DNA from: Actinomycetes bacterium | GTDB lineage: Bacteria; Actinomycetota; Acidimicrobiia; Acidimicrobiales; RAAP-2 | Assembly (NCBI GenBank): GCA_021799615.1 | Contig: JAJZAC010000008.1 | Span: forward strand, 1-47,620 | DNA length: 47,620 nt | Reading direction: 5' to 3' | In this document: piece by piece, positions 1 to 8,266 of the stretch | How the letters are laid out: every line of letters starts with the position of its first letter | Numbering within the stretch: the first letter of the stretch is position 1 | Notes under the pieces: generated by a model | The model's input: the letters and a program-made list of their open reading frames with translations, nothing else | What the model was told of the DNA's origin: nothing | Database searches by the model: none | Position numbers and translations under genes: made by a program

Positions 1-93
1 CGACTGGCGGGACATGACGAAGCCGACCCCGGCCAGCGCCAAGCCGGCCACGAGAACCACCGCTCCCCCCGCCACCACCGGCCGCCGCGCCAT
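1..93 (-). CDS. N-terminus of a membrane-anchored or exported protein (partial)
   Basis: A 31-codon open frame starts at an ATG (93-91) and runs off the left edge, so only the N-terminus is seen. It begins MARRPVV and continues into one hydrophobic stretch (about residues 5-27, rich in Val, Gly, Ala and Leu), followed by Ser-Arg-Gln. This reads as an uncleaved signal anchor or a signal peptide. The start is supported by a TAGTCT -10 element ending 6 nt upstream (bases 100-105), which makes a leaderless mRNA likely. It lies 47 nt downstream of the esterase gene on the same strand but appears to have its own promoter. The function cannot be told from this fragment. Confidence 0.6.
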   Translation of the reverse strand, partial: MARRPVVAGGAVVLVAGLALAGVGFVMSRQS

Positions 94-99
94 GGGGCG

Positions 100-105
100 A
101 GACTA
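100..105 (-). promoter_or_regulatory. -10 element TAGTCT of a leaderless promoter
   Basis: TAGTCT on the minus strand ends 6 nt before the ATG at 93. The same hexamer at nearly the same distance precedes ctaB in this window (27186-27191). No clear -35 element is visible. Inference from spacing; not tested. Confidence 0.45.
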
Positions 106-140
106 CCGGTCGTCCCCGCCCTGTGCCCGGCTCCCGGGCG

Positions 141-1172
141 TCAGCCGGCGACCAGATGGTCTGCCAGGAACGCGAGCGACGGGGGCTCCTGGGCGACGAA
201 GAACGCACCGTCGTGACACCCCTTGGACAGGTCGACCACCGACCCCCGGGGCAGGGCCGCCTCGAGGGCCCGCACGCCCGGAGCGAACGGGTCGCCGGTG
301 CCGGCGGCCACCCGCACCGGGGTGGCGGCCAGTGCGGCGGCGTGGGTGACGGCGTCGTAGCGGGCGAAGGCCGCGGCCGACGCGTAGGCGCCGGCGTTGG
401 CCGCCCGGGCCTGGGCGTAGGACGTCCAGACGGCGGGGCTGATGGCGGCCACCGCCCGGAACAGCGAGGGGTGCTGCTCGCCGAACGCAAGTGCCCCGAA
501 CCCACCCATCGAGATCCCCATCACACCGATGGGAAGGGGTGGACGGCCGAGGCCGAGGCCCCGGCACAGGGGGATGAGCTCGTCGACGACCATGGCCATG
601 GGGTCGTCCCCGGGATGGGGGGTCCAGTAGCCGCCACCGCCGTCGACGGTGACCATGGCCATCGGCGGCAGGGGGCGCCCGCCGACGCGCAGGGCCAGCG
701 CCTGGGCCGGGGTCAGACCGGCGAGCGCGTCGGTGTGGTTGCCGCCGAAGCCGTGGAGCATCACGACGAGGGGGAGCCTGTCGCCGTACGAGTGGCCCGG
801 GGGATAGGCGATGGTGTAGCCGACCTCACGGTTGCGAGCGGCCGAGTGGAAGGTCGACGACGTGGCCGGGCCGGGTGCGGCGGTATGCAGCGTCGGGGCC
901 GGGATCGAGCAGGCGCCGTCGATGGCGTCGAGGACCGACGTGCCGGGCAGGACGCCCCGGTTCACCAGGTCGAGTGCGGCCGTCGCTCCGGCGGCGAGCA
1001 CCACCACCCCGCCGATGCCGGCGGCCAGGACCCGCCGGCGCGACCAGCCCGGCGGCCGTGAACCGGCGTCCGGCTGCGCCGACGTGCCGCCACCCGGTCC
1101 CGTGCCCCCGTCGGGTGCCGGATCGGCGCCGGGTGCCGGATCTGCGTCGGGGCCGGTGCCCGGATCGCTCAC
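141..1172 (-). CDS. Exported alpha/beta-hydrolase esterase (esterase D / antigen 85 type)
   Basis: Predicted exported serine esterase of about 343 residues. After a Pro/Gly/Asp-rich N-terminus there is a Tat-like signal, SRRRVLAAG, followed by a long hydrophobic stretch. The hydrolase core shows LVVMLHGFGG (oxyanion region), the nucleophile elbow GISMGG, a late GTGDPFAPG (candidate acid) and KGCHDGAFF (candidate catalytic His), so the triad looks complete. Fold and order fit the esterase/S-formylglutathione hydrolase/antigen 85 group; the substrate cannot be assigned. The start is uncertain: the frame is open to 1466, but the upstream part is low-complexity and the GTG at 1172 gives a sensible pre-signal length. 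It is divergent from plsC. The 292 bases between them hold no other gene I can support. Confidence 0.75.
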   Translation of the reverse strand: MSDPGTGPDADPAPGADPAPDGGTGPGGGTSAQPDAGSRPPGWSRRRVLAAGIGGVVVLAAGATAALDLVNRGVLPGTSVLDAIDGACSIPAPTLHTAAPGPATSSTFHSAARNREVGYTIAYPPGHSYGDRLPLVVMLHGFGGNHTDALAGLTPAQALALRVGGRPLPPMAMVTVDGGGGYWTPHPGDDPMAMVVDELIPLCRGLGLGRPPLPIGVMGISMGGFGALAFGEQHPSLFRAVAAISPAVWTSYAQARAANAGAYASAAAFARYDAVTHAAALAATPVRVAAGTGDPFAPGVRALEAALPRGSVVDLSKGCHDGAFFVAQEPPSLAFLADHLVAG

Positions 1173-1464
1173 CTCCCGGCACCCGCTGCCAGGTGCCGTC
1201 CCGCCCGCCGGCCGGCGCGGGGTGCGGCCGCGCCCGGAGCCGGGGCGATCGTCCGGTAGCGTGGAGCGATCCCGCCGCCCGGCCCAGCCTGCCGTGGCCG
1301 GCCGCTCCGCCTCCTCGTTCCCCGTCCCACCGTCCAGATGGTAGGTGGAGGGAGCGGACGGCGCCGTGACCGGCTCCACCGGCGGGCAGTACCGAGTCTC
1401 GACCGGTCCGCCTCCTGGCCACGAACACCTTCGGGGGATGCGAGCCAGACCAGGAGGTCCGTCC

Positions 1465-2229
1465 ATGCGCGAGTACGTCTACCGCCCGGTGGTCCGGTTG
1501 GCACTCATCGCCACCCGGCTGCTCGGCATCCGGTTCGACCTCCAGGGCCTGGAGAACCTGCCGGCGGAGGGCGGGGCCGTGCTGGCCGCCAACCACGTCA
1601 GCTTCCTCGACTTCATCTTCGTGGGCCTCGCCTACCACCGGCGCAACCGGCGCCTGGTCCGCTTCTTGGCCAAGCGGTCCGTCTTCGAACGGTGGCCGGT
1701 CGGGTGGCTGCTGCGCAGCATGCGCCACATCCCGGTCGATCGGGCCGCCGGTGCCGGGGCCTACGGTGCGGCGGTGGAGGCGTTGCGAGCGGGCGAGGTG
1801 GTGGGCGTGTTCCCCGAATCGACCATCTCGCGCTCGTTCCTGCCCCGACAACTGAAGTCAGGAGCGGCGCGGATGGCCGCCGAAGCCGGTGTCCCGCTCA
1901 TCCCGGTGGCCACCTGGGGTGGCCAGCGGCTGTGGACCGCGGGTCGGCGCCCGGCGCTGGTGCGGCGGGTGCCGGTCACCGTGCTGGTGGACCCGCCCCT
2001 CTCTGTCGGTGCGGGCGAGGAGCCCGACGCCGTCACCCGCCGTCTGACCGCACGGCTGGCCGAGATGGTGGACGGGGTGATCGCCGCCTACCCGGACCGG
2101 GAGGCGGGCGGCGGAGCCTGGTGGATGCCGGCCCGGATGGGGGGAACGGCACCCACGCCGGAGGAGGCGGACGGTGCCGAACGCCGGGCCATCGCCGGCC
2201 GAACGCCGGTGCCACCGCCGGCGGGTTGA
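1465..2229 (+). CDS. 1-acylglycerol-3-phosphate acyltransferase-like protein (PlsC/LPLAT family)
   Basis: Acyl-CoA-dependent acyltransferase of 254 residues, expected to acylate lysophosphatidic acid or a related lysolipid at the inner membrane face. The catalytic NHxxxxD motif is NHVSFLD at residues 43-49. The second LPLAT block reads FPEST (116-120) where most members have FPEGT, so the substrate may differ from the classical PlsC substrate. A further conserved stretch is VPLIPVATWGG. The ATG at 1465 is chosen over upstream in-frame starts because AGGAGG at 1452-1457 sits 7 nt before it. The C-terminus is Pro/Ala-rich and poorly conserved in appearance. It ends a few bases before the SDR remnant. 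Confidence 0.85.
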   Translation: MREYVYRPVVRLALIATRLLGIRFDLQGLENLPAEGGAVLAANHVSFLDFIFVGLAYHRRNRRLVRFLAKRSVFERWPVGWLLRSMRHIPVDRAAGAGAYGAAVEALRAGEVVGVFPESTISRSFLPRQLKSGAARMAAEAGVPLIPVATWGGQRLWTAGRRPALVRRVPVTVLVDPPLSVGAGEEPDAVTRRLTARLAEMVDGVIAAYPDREAGGGAWWMPARMGGTAPTPEEADGAERRAIAGRTPVPPPAG

Positions 2230-2234
2230 GCCAC

Positions 2235-2870
2235 GTGGCGGGTGCCTCCGCTCCCGCGCCCGGAGGGCTCGACACCACCGCCGCCCTGATCGAGGAGACC
2301 GGTGCAGCCGCCCTCCCGTTGGTGGCCGACCTCCACGACCGGACGTCGCTCGTTGCCGCGCTGGGTACGGTGGTCGACCGGTGGGGCGGCCTCGACCTGC
2401 TCGTCAACAACGCGGTGGACACCGGACCCGGGAGCATGGTCCCGATCACCGAGCTCTCCGTCGAGCGGCTGGCGACGAAGCTCGAGGCCAACGTCGTCGC
2501 CCAGTTCGTGCTGATCTGCGAGGCGTTGCCGACGATGCTCGCCCAGGGGGGTGGCACCATCGTCGACGTGACGTCCCACACGGCCACGGCCGACCCGCCC
2601 GGTCCCGTGGGCGACGGGAGATGGGGGCTCGCCTACGCCGCGTCCAAGGCGGCGTTCCACCGCTTCGCCCCCCAGCTCGCCGTCGAGCTCGGCGACCGCG
2701 GGATCCGCACCTACAACCTCGATCCCGGGTACGTGGAGACCGAGCGCCAGCAGGCCAACGCGGCGGCGCTGGGCCTGGCCGGCCGGTACGCAGGCGCCCA
2801 CCCGGTGCCGGCGGCGTCCCGGCCCTGCCCGCCCCGTCCGGGAGAGCTGCCACCATGGGGCGATGGGTGA
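2235..2870 (+). pseudogene. Short-chain dehydrogenase remnant lacking the NAD(P)-binding N-terminus
   Basis: The frame encodes the middle of a classical SDR: a VADLHD stretch (cofactor-side Asp region), LVNNA (NNAG-type motif), a VDVTSHT stretch with the catalytic-Ser position, YAASK (catalytic YxxxK) and a DPGYVETE loop. What is missing is the first roughly 40 residues with beta1 and the TGxxxGxG dinucleotide-binding loop; the similarity begins directly after the end of plsC, at a GTG (2235). The C-terminus also dissolves into a Pro/Arg-rich tail (from about 2800) instead of the usual last helix and strand. The best reading is a gene decayed by a deletion that joined it to the end of plsC. 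A protein without the glycine loop should not bind NAD(P). Confidence 0.6.
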
Positions 2871-3687
2871 CCTGGGCAAGGAGACCGCCGTCGAGCCGCT
2901 CGGTGGTGGCCGTTACCGGGCCACGCTGTCCGGCGACTGGGAGATCTGGGGGCCGATGGGCGGGTACATCGCCTCGGTGGCGCTACGGGCGGCCGGCGCC
3001 GGAGGGGCGCACCCGTTCCCGGCCGCCTTCTCGTGCCATTACCTCGGTGTGGCCGCGTTCACCGACGTCGACATCACCGTGGAGGCGCGCAGGCAGGGCC
3101 GCAACGCCACCTCCCAGAGGGTGGAGATCACCCAGGGAGGGCGCCCCGTCCTCGACGCCATGGTGTGGAGCGCGGCCGAGGTGGAGGGCCTCGAACACGA
3201 CGAGAGCGTGGCTCCCGACGTGCCGGATCCCGAAGGCCTGACCGAGCTGGGCGGACCGGGCGGGATCCCCCAGGCGGACGTCCCGCCGTTCTGGCGGAAC
3301 CTCCGGGCCCGGCCGGTCGAGGTCGAGCCGGAATGGCCGCCGTCCTCGCCCCGCCCGGCCGCCTGGCGCCAGTGGGTCCGCTTCGACCCCACCCCCGACG
3401 TCGACGATCCCTGGGTCGACGCGGCCCGCATGGTGGTGCTGGCCGACCTGCCCAGCTGGCCGGCCGCCCACCGTCCCCACGCGTGGCGCCGGCCCCCCTT
3501 CATCGCGCCGACCCTCGACCTGAACGTTGCCTTCCACCGGCCGGCGCCGGGATCGGCGTGGCTGCTGGTCGACGGCACGGCGCCGGTGTCCACCCGCGGC
3601 CTGTTCGGCTGGACCTCCCGGGTGTGGTCGGCGGGCGGGTTGCTGCACGCGTCGGGCGGGGGGCAGTGCCTGTACCGGCGCATCTGA
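2863..3687 (+). CDS. Acyl-CoA thioesterase-like double-hotdog protein
   Basis: A 274-residue protein resembling the TesB-like / thioesterase superfamily. The N-terminal half has GPMGGYIASVALRAA, the typical central-helix segment of the first hotdog, followed by SCHYLGVAAFTDVDITVEARRQGRNATSQRVEI, which reads as the beta-sheet; the second half has a repeat of the fold around AHRPHAW and GLFGWTSRVWS. Such enzymes hydrolyse acyl-CoA to free acid and CoA. The start ATG overlaps the end of the SDR remnant by 8 nt, so it was probably part of the same lipid-related transcription unit with plsC. Family assignment is reasonably firm, substrate unknown. Confidence 0.7.
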   Translation: MGDLGKETAVEPLGGGRYRATLSGDWEIWGPMGGYIASVALRAAGAGGAHPFPAAFSCHYLGVAAFTDVDITVEARRQGRNATSQRVEITQGGRPVLDAMVWSAAEVEGLEHDESVAPDVPDPEGLTELGGPGGIPQADVPPFWRNLRARPVEVEPEWPPSSPRPAAWRQWVRFDPTPDVDDPWVDAARMVVLADLPSWPAAHRPHAWRRPPFIAPTLDLNVAFHRPAPGSAWLLVDGTAPVSTRGLFGWTSRVWSAGGLLHASGGGQCLYRRI

Positions 3688-3744
3688 GCGGGCGGGAGCA
3701 CTTCGACAAGTCGCGGGCCATGCTCGTCACGATACGCGGTCGGA

Positions 3745-3767
3745 TCGAACGTGTGTTCGAGTAGCAT
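3745..3767 (+). promoter_or_regulatory. LexA (SOS) box overlapping the alkB promoter
   Basis: Bases 3745-3760 read TCGAACGTGTGTTCGA, which is TCGAAC-N4-GTTCGA, the exact inverted repeat known for the mycobacterial/actinobacterial LexA operator. A TAGCAT -10 element follows directly (3762-3767), 8 nt before the GTG start of the AlkB-like gene. The operator therefore sits between -35 and -10, where LexA binding would block transcription until DNA damage. Confidence 0.8.
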
Positions 3768-3775
3768 GACCGGTC

Positions 3776-4411
3776 GTGGTCACCTACCAGGGGAGCCTGT
3801 TCGACACCGGTACCGGGCCCGGCCTGGGGACGCTCGCCGAGGGGCTGGTGCGAGAGGAGCTGGGGGACGGTGCCTGGGTCGAGCACCGGCCGGGCTGGGT
3901 GGTTGACGCCGATTCCGTCGTCGAGCATCTGCTCACCGAGGTGCCGTGGCGGGCCGAACGCCGCAAGATGTACGACCGGATCGTCGACGTGCCCCGCCTC
4001 GTCGCCTTCTACGGTGAGGGCGAGCGGTTGCCCCACCCGTTCCTCGACGAGGTCCGCTCGGTGCTGGCCGACCGCTACGGAGGGGAGGAGGGCGGGCCGG
4101 TGCGCACGGCCGGGCTCTGCCTCTACCGCGGCGGTGGGGACAGCGTGGCCTGGCACGGGGACACCATCGGTCGGGGCGCCACCCACGACACGGTGGTGGC
4201 CATCGTCTCCTTCGGCGAGCCCCGGCGCTTCCTCCTGCGGCCGTGCGGTCCACGCGGCGGCGGAACGGCTCGCCGTTACAGCCTGGGGCGCGGCGACCTG
4301 ATCGTGATGGGCGGCAGTTGCCAGCGGACGTGGGAGCACGCGGTGCCGAAGACGCGCCGGTCGGTCGGCCCCAGGATCAGCGTGCAGTTCCGCCAGCCCG
4401 GGGTGCGCTGA
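3776..4411 (+). CDS. alkB: AlkB-like 2-oxoglutarate/Fe(II) dioxygenase for DNA alkylation repair
   Basis: A 211-residue protein of the AlkB family, which oxidatively removes alkyl groups from damaged bases using Fe(II) and 2-oxoglutarate. The iron ligands are visible: HGD at 127-129 (HxD) and H188; R194 and R200 in the C-terminal RxxxxxR pattern fit the 2-oxoglutarate-binding and substrate arginines. LCLYRGGGDSVAWHGD is the characteristic AlkB stretch, and FGEPRRFLLR follows as usual. The GTG at 3776 is taken as start because it lies 8 nt after a TAGCAT -10, implying a leaderless message. A perfect LexA box overlaps the promoter, consistent with a DNA damage role. It is convergent with the propeller gene downstream. 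Confidence 0.88.
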   Translation: MVTYQGSLFDTGTGPGLGTLAEGLVREELGDGAWVEHRPGWVVDADSVVEHLLTEVPWRAERRKMYDRIVDVPRLVAFYGEGERLPHPFLDEVRSVLADRYGGEEGGPVRTAGLCLYRGGGDSVAWHGDTIGRGATHDTVVAIVSFGEPRRFLLRPCGPRGGGTARRYSLGRGDLIVMGGSCQRTWEHAVPKTRRSVGPRISVQFRQPGVR

Positions 4412-4433
4412 GCACCGGCCGGCGGTGGAGTCC

Positions 4434-4451
4434 GGGCCGTTCAGGCGGCCC
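4434..4451. terminator. Possible bidirectional hairpin between convergent genes
   Basis: GGGCCG (4434-4439) and CGGCCC (4446-4451) can pair around a 6-base loop in the short gap after alkB, overlapping the stop codon of the convergent propeller gene. No T-tract follows, so termination is only a possibility. Confidence 0.3.
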
Positions 4452-6267
4452 GTTCGGATCGCAAGCCGTGCGGGCCCGGCCAGAGGAAGGTGCCGTCGGC
4501 GGTGATCCCGACGGCGCTGGGTTGGTTCGCCGGGTGGGAGCCCGTCGTGGCCGTGCCGTCGGCGGTGCAGCCCGAGAAGCGATCGGTGGCCGTGCGCTGC
4601 CCCGGATACCCGGATCCGGCCGGCACGGCCACGTTGATGGCGGGCGTCGTCGCGCACCAGAAGACCTGACCGGCGCGAGCGGGTGCCACGGCTCCGGTCT
4701 TCGTGTCGAGGACCATGGAGCTGCCGTGCTGCTGCACGACGATGTGGTCGTCGTCGAGGAAGGGGATGGCGCCGGAGCCCATCATGGGTTCGACGTTCGT
4801 GTCGGGTTGGCTCCAGGTGATGGCTCCGGTCTGCGGGTTGAACCCGTTGAGCTGTAGGCCGAGGCCCGAGAACGTCGGCGTGCCGTTCGGGGTCGATGGT
4901 GCCTTCTCCGTGCCCGAGAACCGGCAGAGCACCGGCGTGGACAGGAACTCGAGCGGCCCCATGCAGTTGTAGAGGCCGGGATCGGTCCACGTCGGTGTAC
5001 CCGTTGCCGCGGAGAACCCGGTGGTCGTCGACGAGCCCAGGTCCACCACGTTGCCCGTCGGGGCGGAGCCGAGGCTGCCGACGTCCAGGCTCCCGATCGA
5101 GTCGATGTTCCATCCCTGGTCCGGCACGTCGTTGGTGGGCCCGAAGACGGCGGCCGCCGGACGTTGCCAGGCGACCTGGCCCTGCGAGCCTAGCTGGACG
5201 AGCGTCGGGGTCGTGGACTGGGTCTGGTAGAGGTCAGTGCCGAGCTCTCGCTCGACGTTGGGGATCGAGCGCACCAGCTTCCCTGTCGTGGCGTCGAGCT
5301 CGATGAGGCTGCTCGACGTCGACGTCGCCGACTCCCATGAGAGGCAGGCCATCCCGGCACCGCCACAGGTGGCAGGCGCGTCCAGCGCGATGCCCGTCTC
5401 CGGGTAGGTCCAACGCACGACACCTGTGGTGGCGTCGAGCCCCTCGATCGAGACCGCAGGGTCAGTGGGTGCGCCCGTCGGCGCGAGATCGATGACCACG
5501 CCGTCGATGACGGTCGGCGTGAACGGCTCGCCGGGTGTGATCGCCGATGCGGAGAACGGCTGTTGCCACGCGACCCTGGAATTCGCGGGGTCGACCGCGC
5601 TCAGCTCCATGTGGAGGTCGGGCGTCACGTCGATGACGATGGCCCGACCGCCGGCGGCCACCGGACCGCCGAGGATGTCGAGTGTCCCCATCAGGGGGCC
5701 TGTCGCTGCCGGTGTCGCTGGGGTCGAGGTCGTCGGGGACGCGACCGGGGACGAGTGGTCGGTGAGGACGACCCCGGTGCCTGCAGCGATCAGGGCCACC
5801 ACGATCGCCGCGACGAGGAACGGGCGGCTCCGGAAGCCAGGGCGTCGTTTGGCGGTGGTGGAGGCCGGAGGTGCCATCGTGGCGAACTGACCGGCGGGGC
5901 CGAACTGGCCGGCAGGGCTGGTGGTGAACCCGGTGGCACCGAACGGCGTGCCGGTGCCGGCGGCACCGAACTGACCGGCGGGGCCGGGGCCGAACTGGCC
6001 GGCGGGGCCGGCGCCGAAGGTGGGCAGCGGGGCCGCCGGAGATGTCGGCTGCCGGGGTGGAGCGGACGGGTGCTGCTCGGGCGGGTACCACCTGCCGTCC
6101 GATGCCAGCCACCAGCCTGGTCCTGGTGGCTGGGGCTGCTGGGCGACCTGTGGTTGTGCCACCACCGCCGGCTGCGCCGGCGGTGCGGCGGCGGGGTGTT
6201 GCTCGGGTGGGTACCACCTGCCGTCCGATGCGAGCCACCAGCCCGCGCCGTGCGATTGGTCGCTCAC
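4441..6267 (-). CDS. Membrane-anchored PQQ-like beta-propeller protein with two N-terminal GWW...WYPPE motifs
   Basis: A 608-residue protein. The cytoplasmic N-terminus carries two copies of GWWLASDGRWYPPE (about residues 10-22 and 51-63), a motif resembling DUF2510-type segments of actinobacterial membrane proteins, then Pro/Gln-rich linkers with several PAGQFG repeats (88-128). One transmembrane helix follows (149-168), after a basic KRRPGFRSR stretch. The outside part (about 400 residues) shows PQQ/PKD-type propeller blades (for example VAWQQPFSASA, VVRWTYPE, AITWSQPD), each linking a Trp-strand to an Asp-Thr-Gly turn. The GTG at 6267 is chosen over the longer frame because the motif follows at once and AAGGGGCGGGA lies just upstream. 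Role unknown; possibly an envelope sensor or scaffold. Confidence 0.75.
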   Translation of the reverse strand: MSDQSHGAGWWLASDGRWYPPEQHPAAAPPAQPAVVAQPQVAQQPQPPGPGWWLASDGRWYPPEQHPSAPPRQPTSPAAPLPTFGAGPAGQFGPGPAGQFGAAGTGTPFGATGFTTSPAGQFGPAGQFATMAPPASTTAKRRPGFRSRPFLVAAIVVALIAAGTGVVLTDHSSPVASPTTSTPATPAATGPLMGTLDILGGPVAAGGRAIVIDVTPDLHMELSAVDPANSRVAWQQPFSASAITPGEPFTPTVIDGVVIDLAPTGAPTDPAVSIEGLDATTGVVRWTYPETGIALDAPATCGGAGMACLSWESATSTSSSLIELDATTGKLVRSIPNVERELGTDLYQTQSTTPTLVQLGSQGQVAWQRPAAAVFGPTNDVPDQGWNIDSIGSLDVGSLGSAPTGNVVDLGSSTTTGFSAATGTPTWTDPGLYNCMGPLEFLSTPVLCRFSGTEKAPSTPNGTPTFSGLGLQLNGFNPQTGAITWSQPDTNVEPMMGSGAIPFLDDDHIVVQQHGSSMVLDTKTGAVAPARAGQVFWCATTPAINVAVPAGSGYPGQRTATDRFSGCTADGTATTGSHPANQPSAVGITADGTFLWPGPHGLRSERAA

Positions 6268-6388
6268 GTTCCCGCCCCTTCCGTCGAACCTGCCAGGCCG
6301 CGATGGTAGCGACTCCGTGATGTGCGCGCTCTGATGACCCGTGCGATCCGGGGCATGGCCCACGCGCCGATGGGCACCGCCGGTCCGG

Positions 6389-7327
6389 TCAGGAGCAGCA
6401 GCCGACCGACGCCAGGCGACCGAGCTGGTCGAGGGCCAGGTGGGCGTCGGCGTAGGCGGGAGCGGTGGTCGCGTCCTGGCAGGGGAGCTTCCCGAGGGAC
6501 GCAGCTGCCTCGCACAGACGCACGAGCACGTCCGCAACCGCCTCTCGGGGGATGGTCACCTTGGCACCGCGGTAGTTGCTCAGGATCGCCTGGATCGCCT
6601 TGGGCAGGCGTTTGAGGTCGGGAGAACCGTCGGCGTTGCGGTAGGGGAGCTTCCAGGTGGACGGCGCATCTGCCCGACCCACGTAGGCGAAGCACCGGGC
6701 CGGTAGGTGGTACTTGCTGTGGAGGAGCTCGCCCCCGTCGACGGCAGCCGAGGCCGCATCGGCTCCTTCCGCGGGAGCCGGCGGCAGCGGCGCCGACGGT
6801 TCCGGGCACGGGCGGTAGATGCCGTGGACCGAGAGCCACCAGAGCTCGAAGGGCGGGTCGGCGGTATCGAGGGACACGAAGAGCCGGTCCCGGAGCCCGC
6901 CGCTCACCACGTCCGCCGCGTACAGCATCCGCCCGTCGCTCACCGCCACCGACCCCACCTTCTGCGCCGCCGCGTACCCCAGCGCCTGGTCCAGCGCCTT
7001 GCCGACGGCGGCCCGGTGCCAGGCGAGCGAGCCGGGACGCTTCACCTCGAGCACCAGCCGCTTGATCCCCAGTTCCGACAGCACGATGTCGGCCCGCCCC
7101 ACCTGGAGGTTGACGTCGGCCAGGTCCCAGTCGAGGACGCCGGTGAAGAGGTCCTCCAGGATGTTCTCGGCGATCTTCTCGGCCGGGGCGTCGAACAGCC
7201 CCTGGCGGAGGCGCTCCCGGCGACGGAGGGCGAACTCGGGCCACGCCCCCTCGATGCGTTCGACGCACCGCGTGTACGAGGCCAGCCGGGTGTGGTCCCC
7301 GGCCTGGGGCGCGCCGGCTCCCGTCAC
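6389..7327 (-). CDS. PD-(D/E)XK nuclease-like protein (HsdR N-terminal type)
   Basis: A 312-residue protein. Residues about 60-105 have the core of the PD-(D/E)XK fold: a strand ending in D80 (GRADIVL) followed by LVLEVKRPG with E94 and K96, the arrangement seen in the N-terminal nuclease domain of type I restriction subunits and related stand-alone proteins. The helical segment KIAENILEDLF upstream is also typical. The C-terminal half has no motif I recognise. No methylase or specificity gene lies nearby, so it is not a complete restriction system. Its ATG overlaps the stop of the FkbM gene by ATGA (7324-7327), so it is the last gene of the glycosyltransferase operon. It might be a DNA repair or defence nuclease; the exact role is unknown. 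Confidence 0.6.
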   Translation of the reverse strand: MTGAGAPQAGDHTRLASYTRCVERIEGAWPEFALRRRERLRQGLFDAPAEKIAENILEDLFTGVLDWDLADVNLQVGRADIVLSELGIKRLVLEVKRPGSLAWHRAAVGKALDQALGYAAAQKVGSVAVSDGRMLYAADVVSGGLRDRLFVSLDTADPPFELWWLSVHGIYRPCPEPSAPLPPAPAEGADAASAAVDGGELLHSKYHLPARCFAYVGRADAPSTWKLPYRNADGSPDLKRLPKAIQAILSNYRGAKVTIPREAVADVLVRLCEAAASLGKLPCQDATTAPAYADAHLALDQLGRLASVGCCS

Positions 7328-8202
7328 CGGTCATCCCCGGACGACGCGGGCGCCGACCGGGCTGCGAGGTCGTCGCGGTCCCGGCGGCGCAGGATGACGG
7401 TGACGTCGTTATGGGACCGGATCCGGCACACGGCGTCGATGGCCGCGGCCGGCATGACCGGCAGGTGGCCGCCGGCGTCGAACATCGCCAGCTCGAACCC
7501 CAGCTCCTCGTAGCCGCTGAGCACGTCCACCGGCTCGATGCCCCGCCGGGCGAGCTCGCCCAACGACAGCTCGACCAGGATCTCCAGGTCCGGGCGGGCG
7601 GTCCACGTCCGACACAGCCCGGCGACCACCTCGTGGTCGTAGCCCTGGGCGTCGATCTTGACCACGTCGACGGTCCCGGACAGGACGTCGTCGGGCCGGA
7701 CGCACCGGACAGGCACGTCCCCCTGCCCCGGCGGCACCAGGTGGTGCGCCCCCCGGTTCTCCTCGTCGAGCGCCAGGGACAGTTCCTCCGGGCGGTCGGA
7801 GCACGCGTACGGCATCACCACCGCGTTGTCGCACCCGTTGCGCCGGAGGTTGCGCTCCAGCAGGTCCAGGTTCCGGGCCTCGGGCTCGAAGGCGATCACC
7901 CTCCCGGTGGGCCCCACCCGCTTGGAGGCGAGGACGCTGAAGTACCCGACGTGGGCGCCGATGTCCACGAACGTCTGGCCGGACAGCAGGGTCATGATGA
8001 GGTACGCGGTCTCCTGGGCCTCCCACAGGCCGCAGCTCTGCAGGACGCTGGTGATGACCCGGTCGCCGGCGGGTAGAAACAACGGCCCGACGTGGGTGCC
8101 CACGTCGACGACGGGTTCGAGGAACGGCTCGTCCGACCGGTCGGACGGCCGGAACGGCGTCGGTCCGACCACCGCTCCAGCGCCACTCCGCGCCGCCGTC
8201 AC
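7324..8202 (-). CDS. FkbM-family SAM-dependent methyltransferase
   Basis: About 292 residues. The class I methyltransferase core shows motif I FVDIGAHVGYFSV (78-90), then VIAFEPEARN (acidic loop that binds the SAM ribose) and the FkbM-type VDVVKIDAQGYDHEVVAG and LVELSLGELARRG stretches. FkbM members usually O-methylate sugars or polyketides; in this operon a glycan made by the neighbouring glycosyltransferases is the natural candidate substrate (inference). The GTG at 8202 is the only start after the upstream stop that leaves the fold intact without running back into the SBBP gene (which ends at 8267), though the frame itself remains open to 8316. The gene overlaps the downstream nuclease gene by 4 nt. 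Confidence 0.78.
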   Translation of the reverse strand: MTAARSGAGAVVGPTPFRPSDRSDEPFLEPVVDVGTHVGPLFLPAGDRVITSVLQSCGLWEAQETAYLIMTLLSGQTFVDIGAHVGYFSVLASKRVGPTGRVIAFEPEARNLDLLERNLRRNGCDNAVVMPYACSDRPEELSLALDEENRGAHHLVPPGQGDVPVRCVRPDDVLSGTVDVVKIDAQGYDHEVVAGLCRTWTARPDLEILVELSLGELARRGIEPVDVLSGYEELGFELAMFDAGGHLPVMPAAAIDAVCRIRSHNDVTVILRRRDRDDLAARSAPASSGDDR

Positions 8203-8266
8203 CGCGCACCCCGGGTGCTGTAGGTCGCTACCGTCGGTGACCGCACGGGCCGGCTCCCGCCTGCCG

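Noticed and set aside
123-1061. Long plus-strand open frames opposite the esterase gene
   Set aside because: They are shadows of a high-GC gene; their peptides are Arg/Gly/Pro-rich without motifs, while the minus strand shows a full hydrolase with triad.
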